A stretch of DNA of 64,000 nucleotides from Antedon bifida. Lineage: Eukaryota; Echinodermata; Crinoidea; Comatulida; Antedonidae. Where the stretch lies: contig OY727097.1 in the NCBI GenBank assembly GCA_963402885.1, positions 5,208,001 to 5,272,000 of the forward strand, written 5' to 3'. Below the pieces are notes generated by a model. That model did not search any database. It was not told the origin of the DNA and saw only the letters and a program-made list of their open reading frames with translations. Positions 1 to 12,400 of the stretch are shown here, in pieces. Position 1 is the stretch's first letter. Each line of letters begins with the position of its first letter. A program made the position numbers and the translations under genes.

Positions 1-1135
1 CATCTCTCTTCACATCAAGATTACTTGCATTTTAATTAGGTCACATAGGACCCACATTTTTGATATCAACTGAAAATCCAACATTATTTCAGATATTAGA
101 TTTCATAACTAATCAATAGTTTCGCAATGTGTAAATATCGGATCTCTAAGGAGATTCTTTGTCAATACTGTTAGTAACTGCATTTGGATTGTCTGTAATT
201 AACTAACCTTTTCAGTATCTACATTTTAAGTTCTTTGACCTAAAAGACAAAAGGTATTCGTCTCCTATTTAGAACATACAATTCCTCCCTGGGAGGCCTA
301 CAGCTGAGTGTTGTAATATCTACAGTTTAATTAAATTAGAACACCAATGAAGGAACTACTGTGGAGTAATCTATTTGTTATCACTGTCGTTTTGTGTTTA
401 AGTGTGTATTGATCTGATATTGTCTATTATAGAAGTTATCTTCTGATTAGTAATACAGTATACTATGGAATTAGTAGATGAAAAGGTGTTTGCTCTCTTT
501 ACTCAAGAGAATAGAATATGTTATTTATCACAGTCTTTGTTGTATAAGTTTTTCTTGATAAGAAATTCTGAATCTGGTGAAGTAATTTTGAAAAGCGTGG
601 TTCGACATCCTGAGCTGACCTTTGAATACCAAATACCTTGATGCGAATCCTTTCTGTGATCAAGTACTAGGTTTGTTTTACAAGCAAATTCATGGAGCAT
701 CATGATTTAGTTCAATGAAAAAATGATTTTATTTTATAACTTTATTTTCAATATGAAAAGGAGATGCAATTATATTTTCAATACTAGTTTATGGTGGATG
801 TCTTAGTACTAGGTCTAGATTGCAATTTGAATATTTTGGTTCACATGGCGTTTCATACCTATACAGAGTTGGAATCACCTAGTTACAAAAAAATATCGAA
901 ACAACCTGCTGGTGATGCTGGTAAAGAAATACTAATAAGTTAAAACAAACAATTCAATTTATTCCAGATTTTACAAGAACAATACAAACATTAAAACATA
1001 CATACACATGCTAAACCCAGTTAACTTAATCACTTTTGATGGGACGTCCCAGCCAGCAGTGAGGACAGTGAAGTGAAATACTATGAAATATTATGAAATT
1101 AACAAATTTATTTATTTTTTAAATTTTTTTGGTAG
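1..1135. other. intron / upstream sequence without recognisable exon
   Basis: This stretch lies upstream of the first visible TRMT9B exon and is probably its intron. I looked for the missing N-terminal methyltransferase exon and did not find it. AT-rich, no clear repeat recognised. Confidence 0.5.
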
Positions 1136-4100
1136 GATGTGGCAACGGGAAGTATCTGCACATAAATCCGTCCATATATAAATTGGGATCAGACTGTTGT
1201 TCTAGGCTGACGCAGATCGCACAGCAAAGGGGACACAATGTTCTAGTTTGCGACAATATCAATCTACCATACAGAAGCGGCAGCTGTGATGCGGTCATCT
1301 CCATCGCCGTAATCCATCACTTTGCTACAGTGGAAAGACGCGTTAAGGCACTGCAGGAGCTTGCTAGAATAACGAGACCTGGTGGAAGGGTGATGGTATG
1401 TGTCTGGGCACTTGAACAGAGTCACCGAAAGGTAAACAAATAATCTCAGTTGCTGATCCAAGAGAGGCCCAGTCAGCCCAGGCCCCGCTAAATTTCACAA
1501 TTTGTAATGCAAAAGATAAGACATAAAATTAAGTTCAATCCTTCATTTCACCATTTTTAGGCCCCCCTATTTCAAAATCCTGGATGCGCCACTGAATCTC
1601 ATGGTTTATGGGTGATGGCACAGGCCAAATATATCCACAAGATGCGTGACACTTCAGGAATTGAACCCAGAAACATGGAACCAGTAGCCGAGCATCTTAA
1701 CCACCAAGCTACAAATCCACTCCAAATGATTTGTGATATTTATTTAAAGTAGTAGTATGATAAAGAAGTACAAAATAAAAAGTACTTTCTAAGATATTTC
1801 ACAAACATTGAACAATGACAACATCAGTTTACTTGACATGGCAAGTATACTCACAGTGTTACTTACCTATCATATTTACGAATTAAATTTTCAGAATTGT
1901 TTTTTAAGATTCCTATTTCAGAATGTTAATTGAGTTGCATAAATTTATTCTGACAAAATTAATCAAAAAAAGGATATGAATAATTTAGCTTCAAATGGTA
2001 TATTAGCATATTTTTAATATCATTTTTCATGTGTATAGAATACAGATTTACTTGACAGAAAGTAAGTCCAGGCTATCAGCCAATAAGATATGCCATTTTA
2101 AAGCAATGCCCTTGTTCAACCATGTACAACTACACCCGTACACAGCAATGGGTGTAATATCGGTTTTACAGATTTCTCATAGTTATTTTCTATTTTACTT
2201 TAAATTCTATTAATATTATTTTAATTAAAGTTTGTATATTGATAATTATACAAATATGAATTAAAAATGATTTAATAAGTATTAATTTTGATGACATTAT
2301 ATTAATGTGTTTATTTTCTATTATAGTTTGATGCCCAAGATGTGCTTGTGCCCTGGCATTTCCAACCACGATTAAGAAAGAAACCTGGTAAGTGTCTTTA
2401 TATATTATTTATGCAGTAGAACCCTATTAAGAAACATCGAAAAAACTGTTCCTTTAACAGAATAGGTGTTGGCCGTGTTGTTTACATATTGCTTCTAATA
2501 CAGGTAGTTCATTTCAAAGGAAAAAGCCGCACTCTCCTGAAAAGGGGGAAAGAGACCTCTGAATAGAAGTTTTCCCAGAATAGAGGATTCAAAACAAAGT
2601 GTCCCTATAACAGAATAGGGGATGGCTGTGTTGTTAGTTTATATATTACTTCTAATTCATTTCAAAGGAAAAAAGCACACTTATCAGGTCGTCCCCTGAA
2701 AAGTTCCTCCTGAATAGAGGTGTCCCCAGAATAGTGAATTCCTCTGAATACCATATCATTATGAATTAACATTGGTCTCTATCATTACTAAAAATTGAAC
2801 TTTTTCCTTCTTAGCAAATTGTGTTGAAAATTCAAATGAGGTTTGCAGTTCAGGAAGTGATGATGATGAACTATTGTACAATTCAAAAAATGTAAAGAAA
2901 ACATTGATAAAAAACAATAAAAGCAATAAACAGATTAATGGCAATAAAGAGTTACTACCGTGTTTGAGCCAACATCAAATATGGCAGCAACACCTGAATT
3001 CAGAAACCTTAAAAAGACTCCGAAATGGGCATTCCAGATTGAGTAGAACTTTACAGCGGGCCACCGTACACCAAAGAAGTTCAAGCACGGAGGGACGATG
3101 TATACTCCCGCAGCAAACTAGACATCAAACATTTCAGCAAGGAAAGAAGGTCCGGCATAGCTCTACTGGAAGTAGCGTAGATGAAGATGGTGACGAATCT
3201 CCAAAGTTTGATCAAAACTCAAAATTGTTAACCAATAAAAGTCCAAAAATGTCCCCAAGGTTTGATGGATTTTTATCAAACACAAGCAAATGTAAACAAC
3301 TAAGTAGTGATATTAAAAGAGAAGAAAACTTTGGTAACAAATTATCAAGTGCAATACAAGAACTTTTTGTGAAAAAAATAGCTAGCGTTTCAAATGAAAT
3401 AAAGACTGTGAGTAATGGAGACGCAAGTAAAGGACTCAGTCGACATAGCTCTGAGAAATACATGAGAGATAAAAATAGATACAAAATAGCTCTTTTAACG
3501 AGAAGTCAAAGTGAAGACAGTAAAGAGTCTTCAAATAATGTAAAGAATGAATCTCTTCTGGATTTTACTACAATCTGGAAAAGTAAATCTCCGCAAATTA
3601 ATCCTAAGAACCAAAGCCAAATGAAGTCAGCAGGCCTCAATGATTTTAATGCAACCAAAATACCTAAACATCTTGAAGACAGTGGATTCTCAGAGTCACC
3701 TTGTAGAGTTTGTATTCGAGTTGGTAATTACGTCATAACCTCTGATGATTACACTCTTTGTAAAACATGTCCCTCTCTTATTAACGGTGCTTCCAATACT
3801 AAAAGTAGTCCATATAAATTATATTCCGATTTCAGTTCATGGAATGGAATTAGTAAATCCGCTGACAGAAGATTAGGTTTATCTGAAAAATCAGCAAAAG
3901 CTGCTCTACAATGTATGTCAGTTGACATAGGAATGTGTCTTTCGCATAAAAGAGCAAGTCCAGTTAAACAAGAAATCAACCATTCATCTAAAAGTCAAGT
4001 TTGCCGTAAAGCAACACATCTGAAAAAGTCTCTCTTAAAAGATGTTGAGTCTCCTATGGAATCCAGATCATCATCCGAGGAGAGTTTGTCTTCGATACCT

Positions 4101-4448
4101 GTTGAGCTCGGAAAACGTATCAGTCCAAGAGTTCGGCGCAACCACTCCGATAGCAGCTTTGAGAAAACTCAACACGTTCAGTATAGTCCTCAATTACCAA
4201 AAAGAGTTACCAACAACATGCGACGCTGTCGTTCCAGCGACGCCGCCGCGTTGCAAGAGTGCAAAGAGGAGTCTGTCTTCGAACCCGAAGATCCTTCTAC
4301 CTGTCTGCGGTACTATCATGTCTTCAAAGAAGGAGAACTGGCAAATCTTATAGAAGAACACGTCAGAAACTTACACGTAATTGAAAATTATTATGACCAT
4401 GCCAATTGGTGTGTTATCGCAGAAAAGGTGAATGTTTGGACAATCTAG
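1136..4448 (+). CDS. TRMT9B: TRMT9B-like tRNA methyltransferase, 3' part (5' exon(s) outside window)
   Basis: Three exons are visible: 1136-1431, 2327-2387 and 2815-4448 (stop TAG 4446-4448). Splice sites are GT-AG with phases 0 then 1 that match across each junction. The first exon starts inside SAM-binding motif I (GCGNGKYL) and continues with the Trm9/ALKBH8-class motifs RSGSCDAVISIAVIHHFA and RPGGRVMV. The second exon encodes QDVLVPWH. The last exon is a ~540-codon, Ser/Lys-rich, low-complexity region ending in RYYHVFKEGEL and NWCVIAEK, the C-terminal signature of the family. By family knowledge, members act on wobble-uridine modification of tRNA; vertebrate TRMT9B is also reported as a regulatory protein with 14-3-3 sites, and several RxxS sites occur here. 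The visible product is about 662 residues, longer than the roughly 450-residue human protein, mostly through the disordered insert. No AlkB or RRM domain is seen, so ALKBH8 is less likely. The N-terminal exon was not found in 1-1135. Confidence 0.9.
1615..1730 (-). repeat. tRNA-derived SINE, family S1
   Basis: On the minus strand an A-box-like TAGCTTGGTGGTTAA is followed about 35 bases later by a B-box-like GGGTTCAATTCC. The same head occurs at 10953, 20770 and 45803. The tail (1561-1610) carries a CCAGGATTTT...GGGGGG motif also seen near 13880. It lies in a TRMT9B intron. Confidence 0.75.
2414..2760. repeat. GTAGAACC / GGGGACA repeat family, internally duplicated
   Basis: Starts GCAGTAGAACCCTATTAAG and holds two related halves (about 2414-2570 and 2580-2750), both with 'cagaatag', 'tcatttcaaagg' and 'cctgaaaag'. 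Related copies lie at 35217, 40057, 44975 and 53985. Non-coding, in a TRMT9B intron. Confidence 0.6.
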
Positions 4449-5021
4449 GTCAATTTTTTTTATTCCTTCGAATATTTTCTTCCAGATCTTCCGAAGTAGT
4501 AGTTCCTTTTTTTAAACAAATAACAGATCTAAAAGATTAGTTATTTATGGAGAAACGTCTCTTCGATATCAGCAAAGATTTTAACATTTACAATGAAGCC
4601 TATTTCTTCCGAAGTACAAAATATGTTCCCTTTTTTACAAACTTGCCGAAGATCTAGAAACCTCTTTTCAATATTAAGAAAGATTTCTTCACAAGAACTG
4701 TTTTTATTCTTTAAAAGCCTTTAAAGCAAAATTCATATTTCGGAAAATATCTACCTCCTTCCATTAATAGATAATGTGGACATAGATATCTAATTTTAAT
4801 AATGACAAAATCATCTGAAGATGTCTAAGTAGAAATATATGAAATGTTTATAAATAACTGCTTGCCGTACACCATTCAAATAGGTCTAGTAGTTTTATAT
4901 TTTAACTCAAGATAAAGGTATCTAGTCCAGATGTTTTTATCTATTTTAATTCTGTATGTTGCAACGTAAATTGCAATATTTTATTAACAGTTTTTATTTT
5001 ATTATAGTAAGATATGTCTCG

Positions 5022-5056
<35 letters not shown>

Positions 5057-5533
5057 TGACTGTGTTACCTTTTTTGTTATTTTTAAACGCATTGTTTTGG
5101 TGTTTAGCTTAAGTTGCAAAATCTAAAATTATCACTAAATTCTTGTTCATATATCAGACTTCAAATTGTAACAAATTCTGATTATGTTTCTGTTTACTCA
5201 TATGGCCCAGGCTACCATGTTACGTTGCATTATGGGAGTATGTTTCCATACGTGTTTGATCCAAAAAAATGTTCAGCGCTTAGAGGTTTCATAACATTAG
5301 GCGCTATATTAATCTAATATTATAACAAAATGGTAAATATCATGAATACTGACCACAGTCCCGAAAGTAATTTTATGATAAATGCATTTTTTATGTGATT
5401 GACGAATTTTAAAAAGAAACCTGAATTCAGGATTATATAATAATTTGTATTGCGTGTGTATTTACGGATGTTTGACGTGTTGCCATTTTAATTGTTATGT
5501 AAATTGTTGGATGTGTTTGTTTTATAAAATAAA
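4449..5533 (+). other. probable 3' UTR of TRMT9B, candidate poly(A) signal 5528-5533
   Basis: AT-rich sequence directly after the stop codon with no coding potential. It contains a (TA)n(TG)n microsatellite at about 5022-5056. The first convincing AATAAA is at 5528-5533. The end of the transcript is inferred. Confidence 0.4.
5022..5056. repeat. (TA)n(TG)n microsatellite
   Basis: Runs of TA followed by runs of TG. Confidence 0.9.
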
Positions 5534-8232
5534 CAAAATCGCAAAACTGAGATGCAATAGTCTATTTTAAGTAATGCATTAATTGTACAAAAAAACGGTT
5601 TGTACAACAAATACGGTGAAAATAGTACGGAGGATTTTTATAGATTAGTACGTTTATTTAGGCTGCAGAAATCCTTATGAGAAATTAGATTTAATCCAAT
5701 GATTATTAATGTGTGTTCACAATGTTCCTACGCTGCTTCTAGCTATAAAACAATTGCATGACGTCATCATGACGTCAATCTTACCCTGAGGAATATGGAT
5801 TTAAGATGAAATCATTTTTTTACAAACTACTTACGATAGAATGTTGTTTTTGGAGTTGTTTTTCTTACAAGTTTATTTCGATTTTGTCGATTTACTTTGA
5901 GAATTTTGTAGTGCATGTTTTGGGGATTTTTATGACGTCGATTTGGAAGTTGTTTTTTATAGCATATTGTGCGTATGACAACCGTTTTTGTGTACGTCAT
6001 ACATTGTGCGTGGCAGTCTTGACGCACGTAATGATAAAAACAAATAAATTACATTTTTATTAGAAAATCGTCACGGTATTGCAGGCTACGATGTCATTAA
6101 TTTTTAAAAATGCCCATATTTGGTCCTAAATTTAGTTACCTCATTGCTTTAGTTTACGTCCATTGTAATGTTATGTATTTGTTATACTGTAGGCCTACTT
6201 CGTATCTAAGGAAACTAAATTTCCATAGATCCACGGTTGGTCAACGTATGACGTCATCTCACACATTCAAATTAAATACAGCAATAATCATTAGGTCTAC
6301 TATATAATTATATAGATGAGCGAAGCTTTGATAAAGAAAAACAAGATAATGGCCATCTGAAATGACAATTTTCCCACAATAAGAAGGCTATCACGTCACC
6401 AAATATTTGAACACGTTGTTGGGGAGGTGGGTGAGGAGTGGTGCGGTGTACGCGCGTCATAATATTATATCTTCATGGCATCTCTGACGTTTTATCTAAA
6501 GTATTACGTAATCGTCGTATTGTTGTATTTAACCTATGCACTATCCCAGCCTTGGTTCCAACACATTTTCTAAACGCTTATATCTTTTTTTATAAGCGCC
6601 GCCTATCCTGTTGTGTTTAGATACCTCCATGGTTTTTATATAATTATTATTTACTAGTAGGCTAACAACCTACGTCTTAAACATCCGGGTAACTCGTGGT
6701 ACGAAAAAGTGATGAGTGGCACCATCTTTCTGGTATACTTTGAGAATAGTGTTCCAAACAATTTTTTAATGTCGCTATCAATTTAATTGAAATAGTCATT
6801 ATATATGTATACATTTACGAAAGGTTGTATAAATACAATTAAAGAATGTAATGATGGTATTATCCACGTTTGTCGTTTGCCTCTGAGGACGAGTAAGGAT
6901 TTAGCGAGTTCATTTTCAGTTCTTAAGATAGTTTTTGCTTTATATACACACACTGTGCTTTTACCGTACCGTTTTGTTTGTTGATGTCAGGCCTAGAGAT
7001 AAGTATTTTTCTACGATGTTTTGTTGGCAGTTTTTAACCCGATAGTATGAAATGTTTTCTGTATTTTTGTACATTATGATGGCGACATCATCGTATTTAC
7101 GTTTTTGTCGTTTGTTTCATATAAAGTGATCTAGGACCTAATAAAACAAATTAATAAATAAAAAAATGTTTCAGTTGTGTATATTGTCGATCTTAATCTT
7201 ATATTATAGATTAACGGATAAAAAAAGTCATACATTTCTATGACCTTCGATTACAAACTAATAAGTAGCAGTTTGAACTCGCAGTATCTGATGGTGGGTT
7301 TTGTATGGATAGTGCACTAAAGGTAATAGACCTGCATCTATTTTCCCAAGTAGAAGTAAATTTGCTCAATTCTTTATGATTTTCTGGTCTAATATTCACA
7401 GAGGCTTAAAGAAAGTTATATCGTCCTGAGTATCGTTCCAATGCGCTTCCATCTTCACCAGCATACATCCCCGCCACCTTTACCCCAAACGATTGTGCCA
7501 GATACTTAGCTTATTCCAATTTGAAGGTGATTGCAGCCGGGTCCATAGTACATGTCCTGTATCAGTATCAGCATGCAGGGAAGTGACTATTGATCCGGAA
7601 ACTGACTGCTTAGCTGACTGATAGCATTGTCAACGTCTTCCTATTGTTTCTGGTGTTTATAGTCATTAAAAAATATATTTCGCTTTCGGTCGAATTAAGC
7701 GCGACGTGTTTCAGGTGGTTGAGAAGACTTTCATTTAAAGGGATCGCAAATTTGCTTTTTACTTTAAAGAGAAATGTGTTGTTTTTTTTCTACGTAGCAT
7801 AAGCCTACCAATTTGGTGCGGAAAATAAGACTAGCTCGATCCAAAACGGTTTGTATGTATGTTCAATACACTCCAGAGTCACCCTTTAAGGTAAAATCCA
7901 CTTGTGGAATATAACTACAAACGTAAGCATTTTGTTTTGTTTTCTTAATATATCTAACAACATCTTATCATTACTATACTAATAAGTACACAATAGGGCC
8001 TTATTTTCTATGATTACTGCGGTTCTTTAAGTCTTGTGCATATCATGCTTTACGGAATAAAATCGATTTTTTAGACAGATAACTTATTGTAGACAAGTTT
8101 CATTTAAATAATTTATATTTCCTCGTAGCTTGCAGAAGAACATAGGCCTATGTAATTCTTGTTATTGGTTCCTGTTAAATGTTCATCACCTCCACAACCC
8201 GGAAGATAGTCACTCGCAGAAACGAGTCACCA
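5534..8232. other. intergenic, no gene seen
   Basis: Only short unsupported reading frames are present. Two TGACGTCA palindromes (CRE-like) sit 3 bp apart at 5759-5766 and 5770-5777. Nothing else recognised. Confidence 0.5.
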
Positions 8233-9424
8233 ATGATTTTTAAAAAGTTCGCAAACTTGGCCAAAACGTACAGTTTAATCAAAGAGAATCGCTCGGACCA
8301 TTGGACATTTGTAAAGGTAAGTAGTCTCTGATGTATTGTATGTTACGTCCATGTCAGAAGAGCCGAACTTCGTTAGTATTCAACAACCAAAATTAAAAGT
8401 TAGCCCTTTACAGGTTTTTAGCAACTGTAAACTCATAATGGCACATTAAGTTTTGAGTACCGTGTTTCAAAGGCCTCAATCTGCCATATAATCGCTGATA
8501 GGTAGTGATAGTAAGTATCACTCAAGTATATTAATATACTCTTTTGATACTTGTGTATACGTAGGCCAGGCTGGTTCAATTAATTAAGAACATTCCATTT
8601 AGTATTATTACTACAACTTACAGACAAGTTAAAATATCCCGAATCTTGCACAATTTCAACACATAATATATATACGATAGTTGTCTGTTAGGCCTACTCT
8701 GAGGTGCTGCTTACGCATTTTGTGCAGCCAAAATTGAACGATGGGCTAGGTACATTGCATAATTAATTATACATGGTATTGATTTTTAGTTGTAATACTT
8801 CTGTCTTTAATGCCATTTTTAATAATATATAAAGCTGCTTTCCTTGTTCTTTTTTATGTAAATCAAATGTATATTTTATGGCGATCCTTGTATTGGTGTT
8901 TTTCTTTATACACTGTTGGATCTTGAATAAATAAATAATAAATACGACTTTTCAGTGCCAATTACCCAATGAATAATACTTAATATAAAGTGGTCTTTTT
9001 ATTCGACATTTGCATCGAACAGTTTCGTATACAACCATTCACCACCATTCGTGCTCCTGTTGGGGTAGAAGAGTTCCCCTCTGGCGACACTATACTGGTT
9101 GTTCCAGTAGGCCTACCCTTCCTAAGATGACAAAAACCAGCCTACCCTTACTTATTGTTACGTTCTTAACTGTTGATAAATTGCCTCGTTATTACTTGTG
9201 ACCAAAAGGTTCAAATTTATAAAAGCTTGTGACGCCATAAAAAAAATAACTCAGTAAAACCAGTAGGCCTACTTTCCATATAATTTTGTATTGGGAAAAT
9301 TGCAATCATATAAAAACAAACTGTTTTCAGATAGTGCTACTGTCACATGTCCTGTTTCTGTCTAATCATTGAACAATATTGCTTCCTACAGGAAAACGTG
9401 ACTTTTGAAGAATGGTTTTATTGA
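8233..9424 (+). other. candidate 5' exons of the receptor gene with an overlapping upstream ORF
   Basis: ATG at 8233 opens 28 codons that end exactly at a strong donor (8316/GTAAGT, phase 0). Joined to the acceptor at 9391/9392, the frame runs 10 more codons to TGA 9422-9424. It therefore overlaps, in another frame, the ATG at 9412 that starts the receptor's signal peptide. This is either a 5' UTR with a 38-codon uORF or a small protein of its own; I do not recognise the peptide. The junction is inferred from splice signals only. Confidence 0.4.
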
Positions 9425-12400
9425 GGCTGTTGACGATTATCAGTTGTTTGGTATGCTATACCAGTGGACAAGGTAAAGTAGAAAAAAATAATCATTCATT
9501 TATTTGCACATTTCTAAGAGTTTTTAATATTGCATGCCGGTGGTTAGTATAGACGCACAAGATTTTCAAGTTTCTAGCAGATATTGTTTTTAACTTTCCC
9601 GGAACACAATATTTTCTTCCATATGATTTTTTTTTGTTTGCCTTACAACACAATCATAATAATAGTCATTGCTAGTCGCCCATTATTCTCTCTGGACACA
9701 CCATTAACCTGGTTGTTATTATCATTATTGTTCCATTGTCTATTTTAGTATCTTTTCTCTATGAATATTTATGTATTTGTATTGCTATTGTGTCGAATTT
9801 CTAATATATAAATAAATGACCAGAGGAGTCAACTATTCTGTAACAACAAAACAGAAGATCTAAAAGTCAAGTTCAATTTTATTGTTCCACACAATACAAT
9901 ATACAAAATATACAGAACATTTGATAAATTTGTCCTATAAATACAAAAACTTAAAATACTCTTATTAATTATAGCTAAATGTTATTAAACAAAGCCTTGA
10001 ATTATTTAGACTTGCTTGTTCCACGGTGGCGCTGTTCAATCGATAATAAGTATCATCCCAAAAACAAACTTGCTCAAGTTTAGGCTTGGTGCCTAAAGCT
10101 CTATCTACACTATTAAACTTTATGTGACAAACAAAATGTGATGTGCCCAAATATGGTAGTGATATGACGTCATTGCGTCCTATTATGGGCTCCTCACATT
10201 TTTCACATAAAGTTTGATAGTGTATACAAAGCTTAACTATGGACGCAAGCGCACCGCATAATAAATTTGACCGATCGCGGCGAACTGTCGCTTTGCGTGA
10301 CGTTGTCGCGTTGTCAAGGTGCATCCAAAAGTGATGACAAAGCTAAAAATACAGTAGTTGAATTAAAATAGTTTAGATTACACTTTCTATATGGATATCG
10401 TATTAACAGATACATTGTTTATAAAATATTACAGAATACAAATGTAGATATCTGAGTGGTACCAGCTGTATCGTTGTTGCAGCCTCCAGTAGTAAGTATT
10501 GTATCAAAATGAAATATTTATAATTCAGGAAAAAGGTGTTTTAGGCCTCTACTTAGCTTAAATCTTAACGGGAATTTACCCCTGAAAAAAAGTTATAATA
10601 CTGTAAACCGTAATTATTTACCTGAAGCATGGAAGTCGTTTTTTCTGGTTAAATTATTTTGGTAATTTGTTTTTAGCAAACAAATTGATTGAAACTACAA
10701 AATGCCCTATTGAAAATTGAATGTATCTTTATTTTTAATGTTTTGGGGACATCTTTAAAAGGTTGGGTTATTCTGCTGTAGTAATGGGTATTATGTTTAA
10801 TCTGACATAAAAAGAAAAATTATGGGCCTAAATGAAATGTGTAATTTCCTGTTACTTAAAGAGAAAAATAATTCAAAAGTGCCGGAAATTAATTGTAGCG
10901 CATATAACAAATAATAGGATGTAGTCTTTATTCAAATAAAGACTAGTGGAGTGGAGTTGTGGCTTGGTGGTTATGATGTTTGGCTACCACTCCAGGGGTC
11001 CTGGGTTCAAGTCCCGTCACATGTCAGGATTTTTTCTAAGGACAAAATTACAACTCCACTGTAATAAGACTTTGTTTATGTAGAGCATCTTGTGTATGTT
11101 TGTCTTGTGAACCTCTGAGGGTCCCTAATGATCAGCAATTTTAATTTTAAAAAAAAAATTAGAAAAAAAAATAAAAAATTGTCAAACTCCATGTTATAAT
11201 ATGTATATCTGACATACACTAGACTTGCCCCAGGTCTGTATTTATTGTCTTTTTTATGTTAGTCCACCAGTTGACGTTTCGATTTTCGTCTGAAAATACA
11301 AGTTTACAAGCTCAAGTAGTATACGTATAAAACGCCATATGTGCCAAAATATTTATCTTTTTACTAATATTAAGTCAAAACTCCGTCTGGAACCCAGCCT
11401 AGGCATACACTAGCAGCAGCAGATAACCGAAATAATCATATATTATATAATTTTAGGTGTAACTGGAGCGACAGAGGAATATGATTGTAAGCCTACTGTA
11501 CCAAGCTGTAGCAGTATTTCTGAGTGTAGAAGGATTTTACTAACATTCACGAGCAGTCCTTTGGAATTTGAAACAACTTTATTTTTTAGGATTTACGACG
11601 GACTGAATACAGAATTGAAATTCAATAACGAATCACAAGAATTTCATCAAGAATATATTGATATAGGCGAAAGTAATGGATATATTGTAAGTCAGTTCCA
11701 GCCAGTGATGCATGGGTAGAATGAATGGAATGGTGTACAGTGGGCTTATGCGCATGCGCCCATTAACTATCATCTATACCACCTGAAAAGAAAGTTTACT
11801 ATTTAATACAGAAATTAAATATTCATTATAATTGTGTTTCACACGCGTGTGTGTAAAGCCGATTTTCCACTAGGTAAATTTGTTCGCGCGAATGGAGAGA
11901 CTCAGCTTATACGCATGCGTAGAAAGGGTTGGAAGATTGAAACATAAATGCGCATGCGTATAAACTGACGCATTCGATTCGCGCGAAAATTTCGCCTAGT
12001 AGAAAATCGGCTTAATGCGTGTGAGACTATTGTAATGATCAGAAACACAAGATATGAATAACCATTGACAATTTAAATATTAAATTTCCCTACAAAAATT
12101 ATATCTCCCGATATAACTATGGATAACTGACTTTTATTTATAGTATTCTTTAATATAATTATTACATTAATTGTAGATAGAATTTGGATGCCAAACCAAT
12201 CTTAAAGAATATGTAATTGTCTTTTTATACGATTTACAAATCGAATGCGAGGACGGCGAATGTGAGACGAGCAAGGCTTTTTACGTCTTCATTCCCATTA
12301 TACTGATAGGCCTGGTTGTTGTAGCGGTTGTGTTAATAAAAAGACGACAAAAAAGGTTAGTTATGTAAAAGTTAGCCATATTGGCATTATAACACCATTG

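Noticed and set aside
5806-6063. 85-codon plus-strand frame
   Set aside because: Hydrophobic, AT-driven composition, no splice context, no recognisable family, and an equally long frame on the other strand.
11457-11686. CUB domain in the receptor ectodomain
   Set aside because: FFRIYDG and the Cys spacing are suggestive, but the region is too short and lacks the usual four-Cys pattern, so I did not call it.
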